Program-made: the position numbers and the translations under genes
Assembly (NCBI GenBank): GCA_934663625.1
Contig: CAKUKP010000097.1
Span: 1-8,394, forward strand
From: an uncultured Clostridia bacterium
GTDB lineage: Bacteria; Bacillota; Clostridia; Christensenellales; Aristaeellaceae
Length of the DNA: 8,394 nt
Reading direction: 5' to 3'
The notes under the pieces: model-generated
Told to the model about the DNA's origin: nothing
Seen by the model: only the letters and a program-made list of their open reading frames with translations
Databases searched by the model: none
Shown here: positions 1 to 6,309 of the stretch, piece after piece
Position numbering within the stretch: the first letter of the stretch is position 1
How the letters are laid out: each line of letters begins with the position of its first letter

Positions 1-399
1 CAGGTGCTGGTGATCTGTGCGCAGGTCGAAGAGGATATTTCCCAGATGGAGCCGGATGAAAAGCAGATGTTCCTGGAGGACATGGGCATCGGCGAATCGG
101 GTCTGGATCGGTTGGTCACGCTGGGCTATGATCTGCTGGGGCTGATTTCGTTCCTCACCGCGGGCCCCAAGGAGGTGCGCGCGTGGACGATCGAGCGCGG
201 CACGAAGGCGCCGCAGGCCGCCGGCAAGATTCACAGCGATTTTGAACGCGGCTTCATCCGCGCGGAAATCATCGCCTATGATGATCTGATCCGCGAGGGC
301 AGCGAAAAGGCGTGCAAGGAAAAGGGTCTGATGCGCTCCGAGGGCAAGGATTATGTGATGAAGGACGGCGATGTGACGCTGTTCCGGTTCAATGTCTGA
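1..399 (+). CDS. ychF: YchF/OLA1-family redox-regulated ATPase, C-terminal part (5' end outside window)
   Basis: The reading frame is open from the first base, so this is the last 132 codons of a longer gene; the GTG at 4 is an internal codon, not a start. The protein matches the end of YchF (OLA1), a ribosome-associated P-loop NTPase of the Obg group that prefers ATP. Visible hallmarks are CAQVEEDI near the start of the fragment, then the C-terminal TGS domain: FLTAGPKEVRAWTI, APQAAGKIHSDFERGFIRAE, and the terminal KDGDVTLFRFNV. The Walker motifs and the coiled-coil insertion lie upstream of the window. The stop overlaps the start of the CPBP gene by 8 bases (ATGTCTGA), so the two are probably cotranscribed and translationally coupled. 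Identification is firm because the TGS tail is highly conserved. Confidence 0.96.
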   Translation, partial: QVLVICAQVEEDISQMEPDEKQMFLEDMGIGESGLDRLVTLGYDLLGLISFLTAGPKEVRAWTIERGTKAPQAAGKIHSDFERGFIRAEIIAYDDLIREGSEKACKEKGLMRSEGKDYVMKDGDVTLFRFNV

Positions 400-1306
400 C
401 CGGCTGAGCCGCGCGCAGGCGTATCGCCTGTATATGATCGCGGCGGTGGGGCTGATCGGCATATCCCTGCTGGCGGCGGTAATCCCCGGAAGCTCCGAAT
501 GGATCACCGTTGCGTATTATCTGATCTGCATGGCGCTTCCGGTGTATCTAACGGTGAAAAAGCGCGGGTGCATCGATTCGCTGCGCCCCGATCCGCTGCC
601 GGGCGGGTGCTGGCTGCCCGTGCTGCTGCTTCCGTTTCTGGTGCTGATCGTGGTCAATACGGTAACGCTGATCTGGCAGATTCCGTTTGAACTGCTGGGC
701 GCGCGCGTGCACGGCAATGTGCCCGCGGCGGAAAACGCGCGCGAATTGATCCTGAGTATTCTGCTATCGGCAGCGCTGCCCGCCGTGTGCGAGGAATTTC
801 TGTTCCGCGGCGCGATTCTATCCGCGCTGGAACCGTATGGCACAAAGCGCGCCATACTGATTACTTCGCTTTTGTTTACCCTGCTGCACGGATCGATCAT
901 CGGCGCGCCGGGGATATTCATTCTGGGCGTGGTGCTGGGCATGATCGCGGTGTGCACCGGTTCGATTTACGGCAGCATTATCTATCATACGCTGCACAAC
1001 GTCATTACGATCGTGCTGGTATACATGCAGCGCGGCGCGGCGGAGGAAAGTCAGACCGTGCTGGAAGCGCTGGGCGGCGCATCGGGATTGCTGAGCGCGA
1101 TCGGCAGTGCGACGCTATACGGCTTGCCCGCGTTTTTCTTCCTGCGGGCGCTGGTGCGGCGCGCGCGGATGCTGAATCTGCCCATGTATCCCCGCAAAAT
1201 TGAAGCGCGCACGGGCGGCACGGCGGCACTGGTTTGCAGCGGCGTTGTGGTTCTGATCATGTATGCGCTGGACATTTTATCGATGATTCCGGGAGTGATC
1301 GAATGA
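392..1306 (+). CDS. CPBP-family intramembrane metalloprotease (Abi/CAAX protease-like)
   Basis: A 304-residue multi-pass membrane protein. Hydrophobic segments are visible at about residues 12-31, 36-53, 74-95, 117-133, 153-168, 173-190, 193-210, 230-252 and 276-298. The CPBP (PF02517-type) motifs are present: motif 1 EEFLFRG with the paired glutamates at 134-135 and the arginine at 139, motif 2 FTLLHG with His166, and motif 3 HTLHN with His199 and Asn203. These form the active site in the Rce1 relatives. Bacterial members serve as prenyl-protein-protease-like enzymes, bacteriocin-immunity factors or peptide processors; nothing here identifies the substrate. The ATG lies inside the ychF stop region and no other start fits the frame as well. 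It sits between two ribosome-linked genes, with ATGA overlap into rlmH, which suggests coupling of expression rather than shared function. Confidence 0.93.
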   Translation: MSDRLSRAQAYRLYMIAAVGLIGISLLAAVIPGSSEWITVAYYLICMALPVYLTVKKRGCIDSLRPDPLPGGCWLPVLLLPFLVLIVVNTVTLIWQIPFELLGARVHGNVPAAENARELILSILLSAALPAVCEEFLFRGAILSALEPYGTKRAILITSLLFTLLHGSIIGAPGIFILGVVLGMIAVCTGSIYGSIIYHTLHNVITIVLVYMQRGAAEESQTVLEALGGASGLLSAIGSATLYGLPAFFFLRALVRRARMLNLPMYPRKIEARTGGTAALVCSGVVVLIMYALDILSMIPGVIE

Positions 1307-1779
1307 ACGCGGCGATCCTCTGCGTAGGCAAACTCAAGGAAAAATGGCAGCAGGAGGGCGTAAACGAATACCTGAAGCGCCTGTCCCGCTACGGCAAATA
1401 TGAGATCGTACAGGTGGATGATCTGCGCGAACCGGAAAATGCGTCCGATGCGCAGATTCGCCAGGTGATGGAAAAGGAAGGGCGGGCGATCCTTGCCCGA
1501 ATCCGTCCCGAAGATCGCGCGATCGCCCTATGCATCCGCGCGGGCGCGCCCGATTCGGTGCAGCTTTCGCGCCTGATGCAGAATTGGAGCATGGACGGGC
1601 GGCGCAATGTGTTTATCATCGGCGGCAGCAACGGTCTATCCGATGCCGTGCTCGCACGCGCGGATGAAAAGCTTTCCTTTTCCAATCTTACTTTTCCGCA
1701 CGGGCTGATGCGCGTGATCCTATTGGAACAGCTCTACCGCGCGGAACGCATCCGCACCGGCGAAAAATACCACAAGTAG
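1303..1779 (+). CDS. rlmH: 23S rRNA (pseudouridine1915-N3)-methyltransferase RlmH
   Basis: A 158-residue SPOUT-class methyltransferase, the normal length for RlmH, which uses S-adenosylmethionine to methylate N3 of pseudouridine 1915 in helix 69 of 23S rRNA on assembled 70S ribosomes. Visible landmarks are the N-terminal VGKLKEKW segment, the SAM-binding knot segment FIIGGSNGLSD (104-114), and the C-terminal signature FPHGLMRVILLEQLYRAERI ending in YHK, where conserved His, Arg, Glu and Tyr residues lie. The start is the ATG at 1303, which overlaps the upstream stop as ATGA; an in-frame ATG at 1234 lies inside the CPBP gene and would add 23 residues foreign to the family. It is the last gene of its operon, and its TAG stop runs directly into a hairpin at 1779-1793. 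Confidence 0.97.
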   Translation: MNAAILCVGKLKEKWQQEGVNEYLKRLSRYGKYEIVQVDDLREPENASDAQIRQVMEKEGRAILARIRPEDRAIALCIRAGAPDSVQLSRLMQNWSMDGRRNVFIIGGSNGLSDAVLARADEKLSFSNLTFPHGLMRVILLEQLYRAERIRTGEKYHK

Positions 1780-1793
1780 CGGGCAGTGCCCGC
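1779..1793 (+). repeat. Stop-codon hairpin, copy 1 (after rlmH)
   Basis: The last base of the rlmH TAG is the first base of a perfect 6-bp stem, GCGGGC-AGT-GCCCGC. It is followed by TGCCAGCTGCTGCC. The same arrangement follows the VanY-like gene (6101) and, on the minus strand, the DUF362 gene (6836). There is no T-run after it, so it is not a canonical intrinsic terminator. It may shape the 3' end of the mRNA or be the edge of a repeat. Confidence 0.85.
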
Positions 1794-1825
1794 TGCCAGC
1801 TGCTGCCGCGCTGGTTCGACGGCGA

Positions 1826-2013
1826 TTAACGCACCGAAGACCCGCGAAGCGGGTTTCGGCAGCGGCGGTGCCGTGCCTCAATCTTTGATTGAGTCATCGG
1901 CAGTCGGCTTTTCGCCGACCGGCAAACCAGCAGGTTTGCCGCCTTGCCGTAGAAAGCCAAAGGATTTCCGGCGGCTGGTCGCTACTCGGCTTTGCCGAGG
2001 AGCGACTGCTATA
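1826..2013 (+). repeat. TTAACGCACCG block, copy 1 (expanded, 188 bp)
   Basis: It begins TTAACGCACCGAAG and ends GAGCGACTGCTATA, as do the copies at 6181 and 6327, but it is 80 bp longer. Shared hairpins are ACCCGC-GAA-GCGGGT near the left end and CTCGGC-TTT-GCCGAG near the right end. In place of the single AATCC-GAA-GGATT hairpin of the other copies it has a series: CTCAATC-TTT-GATTGAG (1877-1893), GTCGGC-TTTTC-GCCGAC (1903-1919), a 9-bp stem with arm CGGCAAACC (1920-1941), and an imperfect GAAAGCC-AAA-GGATTTC (1952-1968). No clear terminal inverted repeat is seen. Confidence 0.85.
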
Positions 2014-2032
2014 GATTTAAGGCATCAAAAAC
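2014..2032 (-). repeat. Half of a loop-conserved hairpin
   Basis: GATTTAAGGCATCAAAAAC, directly after the block at 1826-2013, reads on the minus strand as arm GTTTTTGATGCC followed by most of the loop (TTAAATC). The partner arm expected on the other side of the block is missing. The same stem letters occur intact at 6600-6632. This fits a hairpin that was interrupted by the block and then lost its left half. Confidence 0.6.
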
Positions 2033-2062
2033 TGCCTATTTCCAACGACCAAGGGGTTCCTT

Positions 2063-2208
2063 GGCTCCACCTGATGGGGGAGCTGTCGGCGAAGCCGACT
2101 GAGGGAGAGAACCCCTGCCGCAGGACTTGCAATTATTCGATAGGTACGTTATCTCTCCTTCCGTCATCGCGACAAGTCGCGCTGACACCTTCCTCATCAG
2201 AGGAAGGC
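2063..2208 (+). repeat. Composite tandem unit a (type-1 plus type-2 repeat)
   Basis: The type-1 part opens GGCTCCACCTGATGGGGGAG, continues with a variable hairpin GTCGGC-GAA-GCCGAC (2085-2099) and closes TGAGGGAGAG. A linker follows, containing GACTTGCAATTATTCGATAG. The type-2 part opens CTCTCCTTCC, continues with a variable hairpin CGCGAC-AA-GTCGCG (2168-2181) framed by GTCA and TGAC, and closes with the perfect 8-bp stem CCTTCCTC-ATCA-GAGGAAGG. The facing GGAGAGA and TCTCTCC segments could also pair across the linker. Confidence 0.88.
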
Positions 2209-2226
2209 GAGGGCTTTGTCGTTTCT

Positions 2227-2377
2227 GGCTCCACCTGATGGGGGAGCTGGCTGTGCGTTAGCACAGACTGAGGGAGAGAACCCCTGCCGCAGGACTTGCA
2301 ATTATTCGATAGGTACATTATCTCTCCTTCCGTCATCGCGACAAGTCGCGCTGACACCTTCCTCATCAGAGGAAGGC
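2227..2377 (+). repeat. Composite tandem unit b
   Basis: A near-identical repeat of the unit at 2063-2208, with the same linker apart from one base (GTACG there, GTACA here) and an identical type-2 part. The type-1 variable hairpin is replaced by CTGTGC-GTTA-GCACAG (2251-2266), which is different in sequence but still self-complementary. The spacer between units a and b is 18 bases. Confidence 0.88.
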
Positions 2378-2384
2378 ATTTTAG

Positions 2385-2467
2385 GGCTCCACCTGAGGGA
2401 GAGAAACTCATAGATCGCTGCACTTACGCAGTTTTTCTGCCTTGAATATATGGGCAGAAAAACGTCG
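2385..2467 (-). repeat. Composite repeat, uninterrupted copy (inverted partner of 6310-6528)
   Basis: The reverse complement of this segment runs nearly base for base along 6310-6528: CGACG, hairpin arm GTTTTTCTGCC, loop, second arm, then TGCG, GTGCAGCGATCTATG and TTCTCTCCCTCAG. Two differences stand out. The hairpin loop here is intact, where the other copy carries a 108-bp block. The type-1 end here is collapsed, reading straight from CTCAG to GTGGAGCC, so it lacks the internal 30 bp. Confidence 0.85.
2431..2463 (+). repeat. Loop-conserved hairpin D
   Basis: A perfect 11-bp stem with arm GTTTTTCTGCC encloses the 11-base loop TTGAATATATG. The loop closely matches those at 6611-6621, 6683-6693 and 6770-6780 although the stems differ. 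Confidence 0.88.
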
Positions 2468-2468
2468 C

Positions 2469-2501
2469 TTGCTTGCGCCCATAATCTACGGGCGCAAGCA
2501 A
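2469..2501 (+). repeat. Loop-conserved hairpin E (variant loop)
   Basis: A perfect 12-bp stem with arm TTGCTTGCGCCC encloses the loop ATAATCTAC. The TAATCTA core places it in the same family; the loop is two bases shorter and the stem shares little with the other members. Confidence 0.75.
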
Positions 2502-2520
2502 CAGCGTGGCAACAACTGGC

Positions 2521-2537
2521 TGTCGGCACTGCCGACA
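2521..2537 (+). promoter_or_regulatory. Hairpin abutting the methyltransferase ribosome binding site
   Basis: TGTCGGC-ACT-GCCGACA is a perfect 7-bp stem whose last base is the first A of the AAGGAG site (2537-2542). A folded stem would end exactly at the Shine-Dalgarno sequence, so it could affect ribosome loading or protect the transcript's 5' end. A similar core, GCCGAC-AGT-GTCGGC, lies in the other repeat region at 6135-6149, so it may only be a repeat fragment. Confidence 0.5.
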
Positions 2538-2542
2538 AGGAG
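2537..2542 (+). promoter_or_regulatory. Ribosome binding site of the methyltransferase
   Basis: AAGGAG lies 7 bases before the ATG at 2550. It decides the start: the same frame is open further upstream to 2442, but that extension is hairpin repeat sequence. Confidence 0.85.
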
Positions 2543-2549
2543 ATGTGTT

Positions 2550-3422
2550 ATGTTTATTGCTTCTGAATGGAAGGATTATGAAGTGATCGATACCGGCGAT
2601 GGCGAAAAGCTGGAGCGCTGGAACGATATCATTCTGCGCCGTCCCGATCCGCAGGCGATCTGGCCGAAGCAACGGGAAAAGCTGTGGAATCAGGCGGACG
2701 CGCACTACCACCGCAGCGCGAAGGGCGGCGGCGAATGGGAATTTTTCAAAAAACTGCCCGATCGCTGGACGGTTGCATACGGCGATCTGAAATTCTATGT
2801 GCGGCCAACGGGCTTTAAGCACACGGGTTTGTTTCCCGAACAGGCGGTGAACTGGGATTGGATGGCGAATCTGATCCGCAATGCGAATCGCCCGATTCGC
2901 GTTTTGAATCTGTTCGGCTATACCGGCGGCGCAACCTGCGCGTGCGCGGCAGCGGGCGCGAAGGTCACGCACGTGGACGCGGCGAAGGGCATGGTGCAAT
3001 GGGCGGGCGAGAATCGCAAGCTTGCCGGCATCAGCGAAACCTCCGTCCGCTGGATCGTGGACGACGCACTGAAATTCGTGCAGCGCGAAGCGCGGCGCGG
3101 CAACGTATACGAAGGCATTCTGATGGATCCGCCCAGCTACGGCCGCGGCCCCGGCGGCGAAATCTGGAAGCTGGAGGATGAATTGTACGGGCTGGTTTCC
3201 GCGTGCGAAAAGGTGCTCGCGGAGGACGCGCTGTTTATGCTGATCAACAGCTATACCACGGGGCTTCAGCCCGCGGTGCTCAACAATATGCTCACCATGA
3301 CGGCGGCGAAATCCCGCGGCGGGCGCGTGACGGCGGATGAAATCGTGCTGCCCGTCACCTGCGGCGGCGTGCTGCCCTGCGGCGCGAGCGGCCGCTGGCA
3401 ATCCGATCGGAAAGAAAAATAG
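2550..3422 (+). CDS. RlmI-like class I SAM-dependent methyltransferase
   Basis: A 290-residue protein of the COG1092/RlmI type. Members of this group that are characterised methylate cytosine C5 in 23S rRNA, but the target here cannot be assigned. Visible landmarks: GLFPEQAVNW (93-102), which precedes the Rossmann fold in this family; the SAM-binding motif I NLFGYTGGAT (120-129); HVDAAKGMV (141-149), whose acidic residue should contact the SAM ribose; and DPPSYGRG (193-200), the motif IV loop near the target base. No N-terminal PUA domain is seen, so it is shorter than E. coli RlmI. The start at 2550 is set by AAGGAG. It opens a three-gene operon with an ABC-F ATPase 11 bases after its TAG, consistent with a translation role. 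Confidence 0.9.
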   Translation: MFIASEWKDYEVIDTGDGEKLERWNDIILRRPDPQAIWPKQREKLWNQADAHYHRSAKGGGEWEFFKKLPDRWTVAYGDLKFYVRPTGFKHTGLFPEQAVNWDWMANLIRNANRPIRVLNLFGYTGGATCACAAAGAKVTHVDAAKGMVQWAGENRKLAGISETSVRWIVDDALKFVQREARRGNVYEGILMDPPSYGRGPGGEIWKLEDELYGLVSACEKVLAEDALFMLINSYTTGLQPAVLNNMLTMTAAKSRGGRVTADEIVLPVTCGGVLPCGASGRWQSDRKEK

Positions 3423-3433
3423 GGTTGGAATCC

Positions 3434-5362
3434 ATGATACTATTATCCGTACAGAACGTTACCAAATCCTTCGCGATGAACACAGTGCTGAAGAACATCA
3501 GCCTGACCCTGCAGACGAACAGCCGCATGGGTCTGATCGGCGTGAACGGCAGCGGCAAATCCGCGCTGTTCCGGCTGATTTCGGGTATGATGGAGCCGGA
3601 CGAGGGCACGATTTCGCTGATGCGCGGCTGCCGCGTGGGAATGCTTTCGCAAGAGGCCGATATCCGATCCGATTGCACCGTGCGGCAGGAGCTGGAGCGC
3701 GTGTTTGAACCGCTTCAGGAAATGGAGCGCCGCCTGCGCGATCTGGAAGCGCAGATGGCGGAGCACCACGATGAACCGGCGATCTACGCCGATTTATCGC
3801 GCAGGTATTCATCGCTGCTGGATCGCTTCGCCGCCGAGGGCGGCTATGAATGGCCCAGCCGCGTGCAGGGCGTGCTCGCAGGACTGGGCTTTGCGAAGGG
3901 TCGCGAGAACGACCCCGCCAGCGTATTATCCGGCGGCGAAAAGACGCGCCTGTGCCTAGCGCGGCTGCTGCTGACCCAGCCGGAGCTGCTGCTGCTGGAC
4001 GAGCCTACCAACCATCTGGATCTGCAATCCACGCAATGGCTGGAGGACACGCTGAAAAAATACAAAGGATCGGTGCTGGTAATCAGCCACGATCGCTATT
4101 TCCTGAATTCCGTGTGCGATTGCATGGCGGAAATTTCGATGCGCCATCTTACGCAATACGAGGGCAATTACGATCAGTTCATCGTAAAGCGCCGCGCGGA
4201 CATCGAACGCCAGATGAAGGAATACAAATTGCAGCAGGCGGAAATCGCCCGTCAGGAAGCGATCATCCAGCGCTACCGCATGTACAACCGCGAAAAATCC
4301 ATCAAGGCGGCGGAGAGCCGCGAAAAGAAGCTGGAAAAGCTGGAGCGCATTGAAAAGCCCGTGTCCGAACAGAAGGTGCGGTTTTCCTTCGAAGCGCGGC
4401 GGCGCACCGGCGATGATGTGCTGATGGTGCACGATCTGCAAAAGGGCTTCGATGGGCGCATGCTGTTTTCGAATTTCAATCTGCACCTGCGCGCGGGCGA
4501 CCGCGTGGCGATCATCGGGCCGAACGGCATCGGAAAATCCACGCTGCTGAACATCATCGCGCGGCAGCTTGCGCCCGATCGCGGCACGGTGGATTACGGC
4601 GCGAACGTCGATCTGGGCTATTATGAACAGCACCAGACGAAGCTGCACCCCGACAAGGATATTCTGAACGAGCTGTGGGATGATTTTCCACGGCTGGAGC
4701 TGGATCGCGTGCGCGGCGTGCTGGCGCTGTTTCTGTTCGTGGGCGATGATGTATTTCAGAAGATCAGCACGCTGTCCGGCGGCGAAAAGGGCAGGGTTTC
4801 GCTGGCGAAGCTGATGCTGCGCCATGATAATCTGCTGCTGATGGATGAACCGACGAACCATCTGGACATGGACAGCCGCGAAGTGCTGGAGGATACGCTT
4901 CAGGATTTCGATGGCACGCTGCTGACCGTATCGCACGACCGATATTTCATCAATCGCGTGGCGAACCGTGTGATCGAAATGTCCGCAGACGGCGCGCGCG
5001 AATACATCGGCAATTATGATGATTATCTGGAAAAGAAGCGGCTGGAGGAAGCGGGGCTTGCCGAGGAAGAAAGCACCGGCATGACGCGCACCCAGCAGCA
5101 GAAGGAAAAGCGCAGGGAACGCATCGCCAAACAGAGCGCGAAGGCGCTGCGCCAGCAATTTAAGGATGCGGAACAGGCAATCGCCGATATGGAAGCGAAG
5201 ATTGCCGAACTGGAAGGACAGATGGCGGACCCCGAAGCATACCGCGATGCGGATTTCGCCCGCAGAATCGCGCAGGAGCACCGCGAAGCAAACGCCGCGC
5301 TGGAACAGCTCTACGCCGATTGGGAGGAATTATCCGAAGCGGTAGCGGAGCTGGATACATGA
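3434..5362 (+). CDS. ABC-F family ATPase, YdiF-like (ribosome-associated)
   Basis: A 642-residue soluble protein with two ABC domains and no membrane segment, as expected for ABC-F proteins, which bind the ribosomal E site and act on the P-site tRNA. Domain 1: Walker A GVNGSGKS (36-43), signature LSGGEK (165-170), Walker B LLLLDEPTNHLD with Glu190, switch SHD (218-220). Domain 2: GPNGIGKS (362-369), LSGGEK (447-452), LLMDEPTNHLD with Glu472, SHD (500-502). The basic helical linker (about 250-310) is the tRNA-interaction motif. A charged coiled coil fills about 555-640. The length and C-terminal extension match B. subtilis YdiF. Resistance-type ABC-F proteins cannot be excluded, but the housekeeping context argues against one. 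The ATG at 3434 has AGGG 9 bases upstream; a TTG at 3425 directly abuts that site, so it is unlikely. Confidence 0.94.
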   Translation: MILLSVQNVTKSFAMNTVLKNISLTLQTNSRMGLIGVNGSGKSALFRLISGMMEPDEGTISLMRGCRVGMLSQEADIRSDCTVRQELERVFEPLQEMERRLRDLEAQMAEHHDEPAIYADLSRRYSSLLDRFAAEGGYEWPSRVQGVLAGLGFAKGRENDPASVLSGGEKTRLCLARLLLTQPELLLLDEPTNHLDLQSTQWLEDTLKKYKGSVLVISHDRYFLNSVCDCMAEISMRHLTQYEGNYDQFIVKRRADIERQMKEYKLQQAEIARQEAIIQRYRMYNREKSIKAAESREKKLEKLERIEKPVSEQKVRFSFEARRRTGDDVLMVHDLQKGFDGRMLFSNFNLHLRAGDRVAIIGPNGIGKSTLLNIIARQLAPDRGTVDYGANVDLGYYEQHQTKLHPDKDILNELWDDFPRLELDRVRGVLALFLFVGDDVFQKISTLSGGEKGRVSLAKLMLRHDNLLLMDEPTNHLDMDSREVLEDTLQDFDGTLLTVSHDRYFINRVANRVIEMSADGAREYIGNYDDYLEKKRLEEAGLAEEESTGMTRTQQQKEKRRERIAKQSAKALRQQFKDAEQAIADMEAKIAELEGQMADPEAYRDADFARRIAQEHREANAALEQLYADWEELSEAVAELDT

Positions 5363-5372
5363 GGAAAACATC

Positions 5373-6101
5373 ATGACGGAAATCAAAAATCAACCGAGGC
5401 CTGAAAACGCAAAAAAGACGGGCGCACAGCCGAAAACCGGCAAGCGCCGCCGTCGCCACGGCATGTCCGCGGGCATGAAGGCGTTATGCGCGGTGATCGT
5501 GCTTGCGCTGATGGGCGGATCGTTCTTCGCGGGCTGGCACTTTGGCGTGGAATCTACGCGCTTTCAGGGCAGGATTCTGCTGGTGAACGAAGCGAACCCG
5601 CTGCCCGCGGATTATGCGCCGGATGATCTTGTGAACCTGTACGAGGAACGGCATTCGTTCCGGCTGATTTCAGCGGATATTCAGGTGACCCGCGAAACCT
5701 ACGAAGCGATGGAGCGCATGTTCGCCGCCGCTGAAGCGGAGGGCATGAACGGCTTTACCGTGCTGAGCGGCTATCGCACCTACAGCCAGCAGGCGCAGCT
5801 CTATGCTGAATCCGAAGCGGGCAAGGCGCTGAAGCCCGGCTGCAGCGAACATCAGACCGGCCTTTGCTTCGATGTTTCCGTGGCGGACAGCACATCGGGG
5901 CTGGAAAGCACGCCGCAGTTCGCGTGGCTTTTGAAAAACGCGTGGAAATACGGCTTCATCCAGCGCTATCCCGCCAACAAGGCGGATGAAACCGGCGTAA
6001 GCCGCGAACCGGGACATTTTCGCTATGTGGGCGAAGCCGCCGCAAAGGAAATTTATGAATCCGGTCTTTCACTGGAACGCTTCATCGAACGAAACACCTA
6101 G
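5373..6101 (+). CDS. VanY-type D-alanyl-D-alanine carboxypeptidase, membrane-anchored
   Basis: A 242-residue protein. A basic cytoplasmic tail (KRRRRHG, 24-30) precedes one hydrophobic segment at about 35-55, giving a signal anchor with the catalytic domain outside. The VanY domain (peptidase M15 type, PF02557) fills roughly 95-235. Visible zinc-site residues are SEHQTGLCFD (158-167; His160 and Asp167) and REPGHFRY (211-218; Glu212 as general base and His215 as ligand), with SGYRT (132-136) before them. Such zinc enzymes remove the terminal D-alanine from peptidoglycan stem peptides. Without vanR/S/H/A genes nearby, cell-wall maturation is more likely than glycopeptide resistance. The site ATGAGGA, overlapping the ABC-F stop, lies 8 bases before the ATG, so the two are coupled. 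It closes the operon, and its TAG enters the hairpin at 6101-6115. Confidence 0.93.
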   Translation: MTEIKNQPRPENAKKTGAQPKTGKRRRRHGMSAGMKALCAVIVLALMGGSFFAGWHFGVESTRFQGRILLVNEANPLPADYAPDDLVNLYEERHSFRLISADIQVTRETYEAMERMFAAAEAEGMNGFTVLSGYRTYSQQAQLYAESEAGKALKPGCSEHQTGLCFDVSVADSTSGLESTPQFAWLLKNAWKYGFIQRYPANKADETGVSREPGHFRYVGEAAAKEIYESGLSLERFIERNT

Positions 6102-6115
6102 CGGGCTGTGCCCGC
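6101..6115 (+). repeat. Stop-codon hairpin, copy 2 (after the VanY-like gene)
   Basis: GCGGGC-TGT-GCCCGC begins with the G of the TAG stop, exactly as after rlmH, and is followed by ACCCAACTGCTGCCG. The match to the rlmH copy continues into CTGCCGCGCTG. No T-run follows. Confidence 0.85.
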
Positions 6116-6180
6116 ACCCAACTGCTGCCGCGCTGCCGACAGTGTCGGCTTCCAGTAGCTGCCGCGCTGGTTCGCAGCGG

Positions 6181-6288
6181 TTAACGCACCGAAGACCCGC
6201 GTAGCGGGTTTCGGCGGCGGCGCGCTGGAATCCGAAGGATTCGCGCGGGCTGGTCGCTACTCGGCTTCGCCGAGGAGCGACTGCTATA
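6181..6288 (+). repeat. TTAACGCACCG block, copy 2 (108 bp)
   Basis: TTAACGCACCGAAG to GCGACTGCTATA. Three hairpins in a row: ACCCGC-GTA-GCGGGT, AATCC-GAA-GGATT extended by CGCGC on both sides, and GTCGCT-A-CTCGGC-TTC with its complement. It differs from copy 3 by only a few bases. The left flank GCTGCCGCGCTGGTTCG is shared with copy 1. Confidence 0.88.
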
Positions 6289-6309
6289 GTCAGAATGACC
6301 GCCGCGAAA

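Larger units (their letters stand above)
1780..2549. repeat. Intergenic palindromic-repeat region 1 (770 bp, no gene)
   Basis: No credible gene is present; open frames here are made of repeat sequence. Reading left to right it holds: the stop-codon hairpin and a GCTGCCGCGCTGGTTCG segment that recurs at 6160-6174; a 188-bp hairpin block (1826-2013); half of a loop-conserved hairpin (2014-2032); a small hairpin CCAAGG-GGTT-CCTTGG (2049-2064); two tandem composite units (2063-2208, 2227-2377) and a shortened third (2385-2407); two complete loop-conserved hairpins (2431-2463, 2469-2501); and a hairpin just before the methyltransferase ribosome binding site. I saw no convincing promoter, although the downstream operon must have one here or be read through from rlmH. 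Confidence 0.9.

Noticed and set aside
1779..1793. Canonical Rho-independent terminator after rlmH
   Set aside because: The stem is GC-rich but no T-run follows, so it is recorded as a stop-codon hairpin repeat instead. The same applies at 6101-6115.
1826..2013. Insertion sequence or MITE with terminal inverted repeats
   Set aside because: The block ends (TTAACGCACCG and CGACTGCTATA) do not form a convincing inverted repeat, no target-site duplication can be called with certainty, and no transposase is encoded in the window. It is listed as a repeat only.
1786..2238. A 150-codon open frame on the plus strand after rlmH
   Set aside because: It runs entirely through the hairpin block and the tandem composite unit, its residues simply translate repeats, and it has no ribosome binding site.
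2063..2408. Possible CRISPR array
   Set aside because: The units are about 150 bp, themselves palindromic and composite, with only two full copies and no uniform spacers; no cas gene is present.
2133..2538. Minus-strand open frames of 96 and 78 codons
   Set aside because: Both translate the type-1/type-2 repeat units and hairpins; their shared peptide (PSSDEEGVSATCRDD) is only the repeat in one frame.
2424..3401. A 325-codon minus-strand open frame
   Set aside because: Antisense shadow of the methyltransferase gene; its low-complexity Ala/Arg/His composition matches no family.
3956..5281. A 441-codon minus-strand open frame
   Set aside because: It lies antisense to the ABC-F gene, whose motifs are unmistakable; long antisense frames are common in GC-rich coding DNA with this codon bias.
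5373..6101. Glycopeptide (vancomycin) resistance gene vanY
   Set aside because: The domain is VanY-type, but no vanR/S/H/A/X genes are nearby and such carboxypeptidases are common housekeeping enzymes, so no resistance symbol is given.
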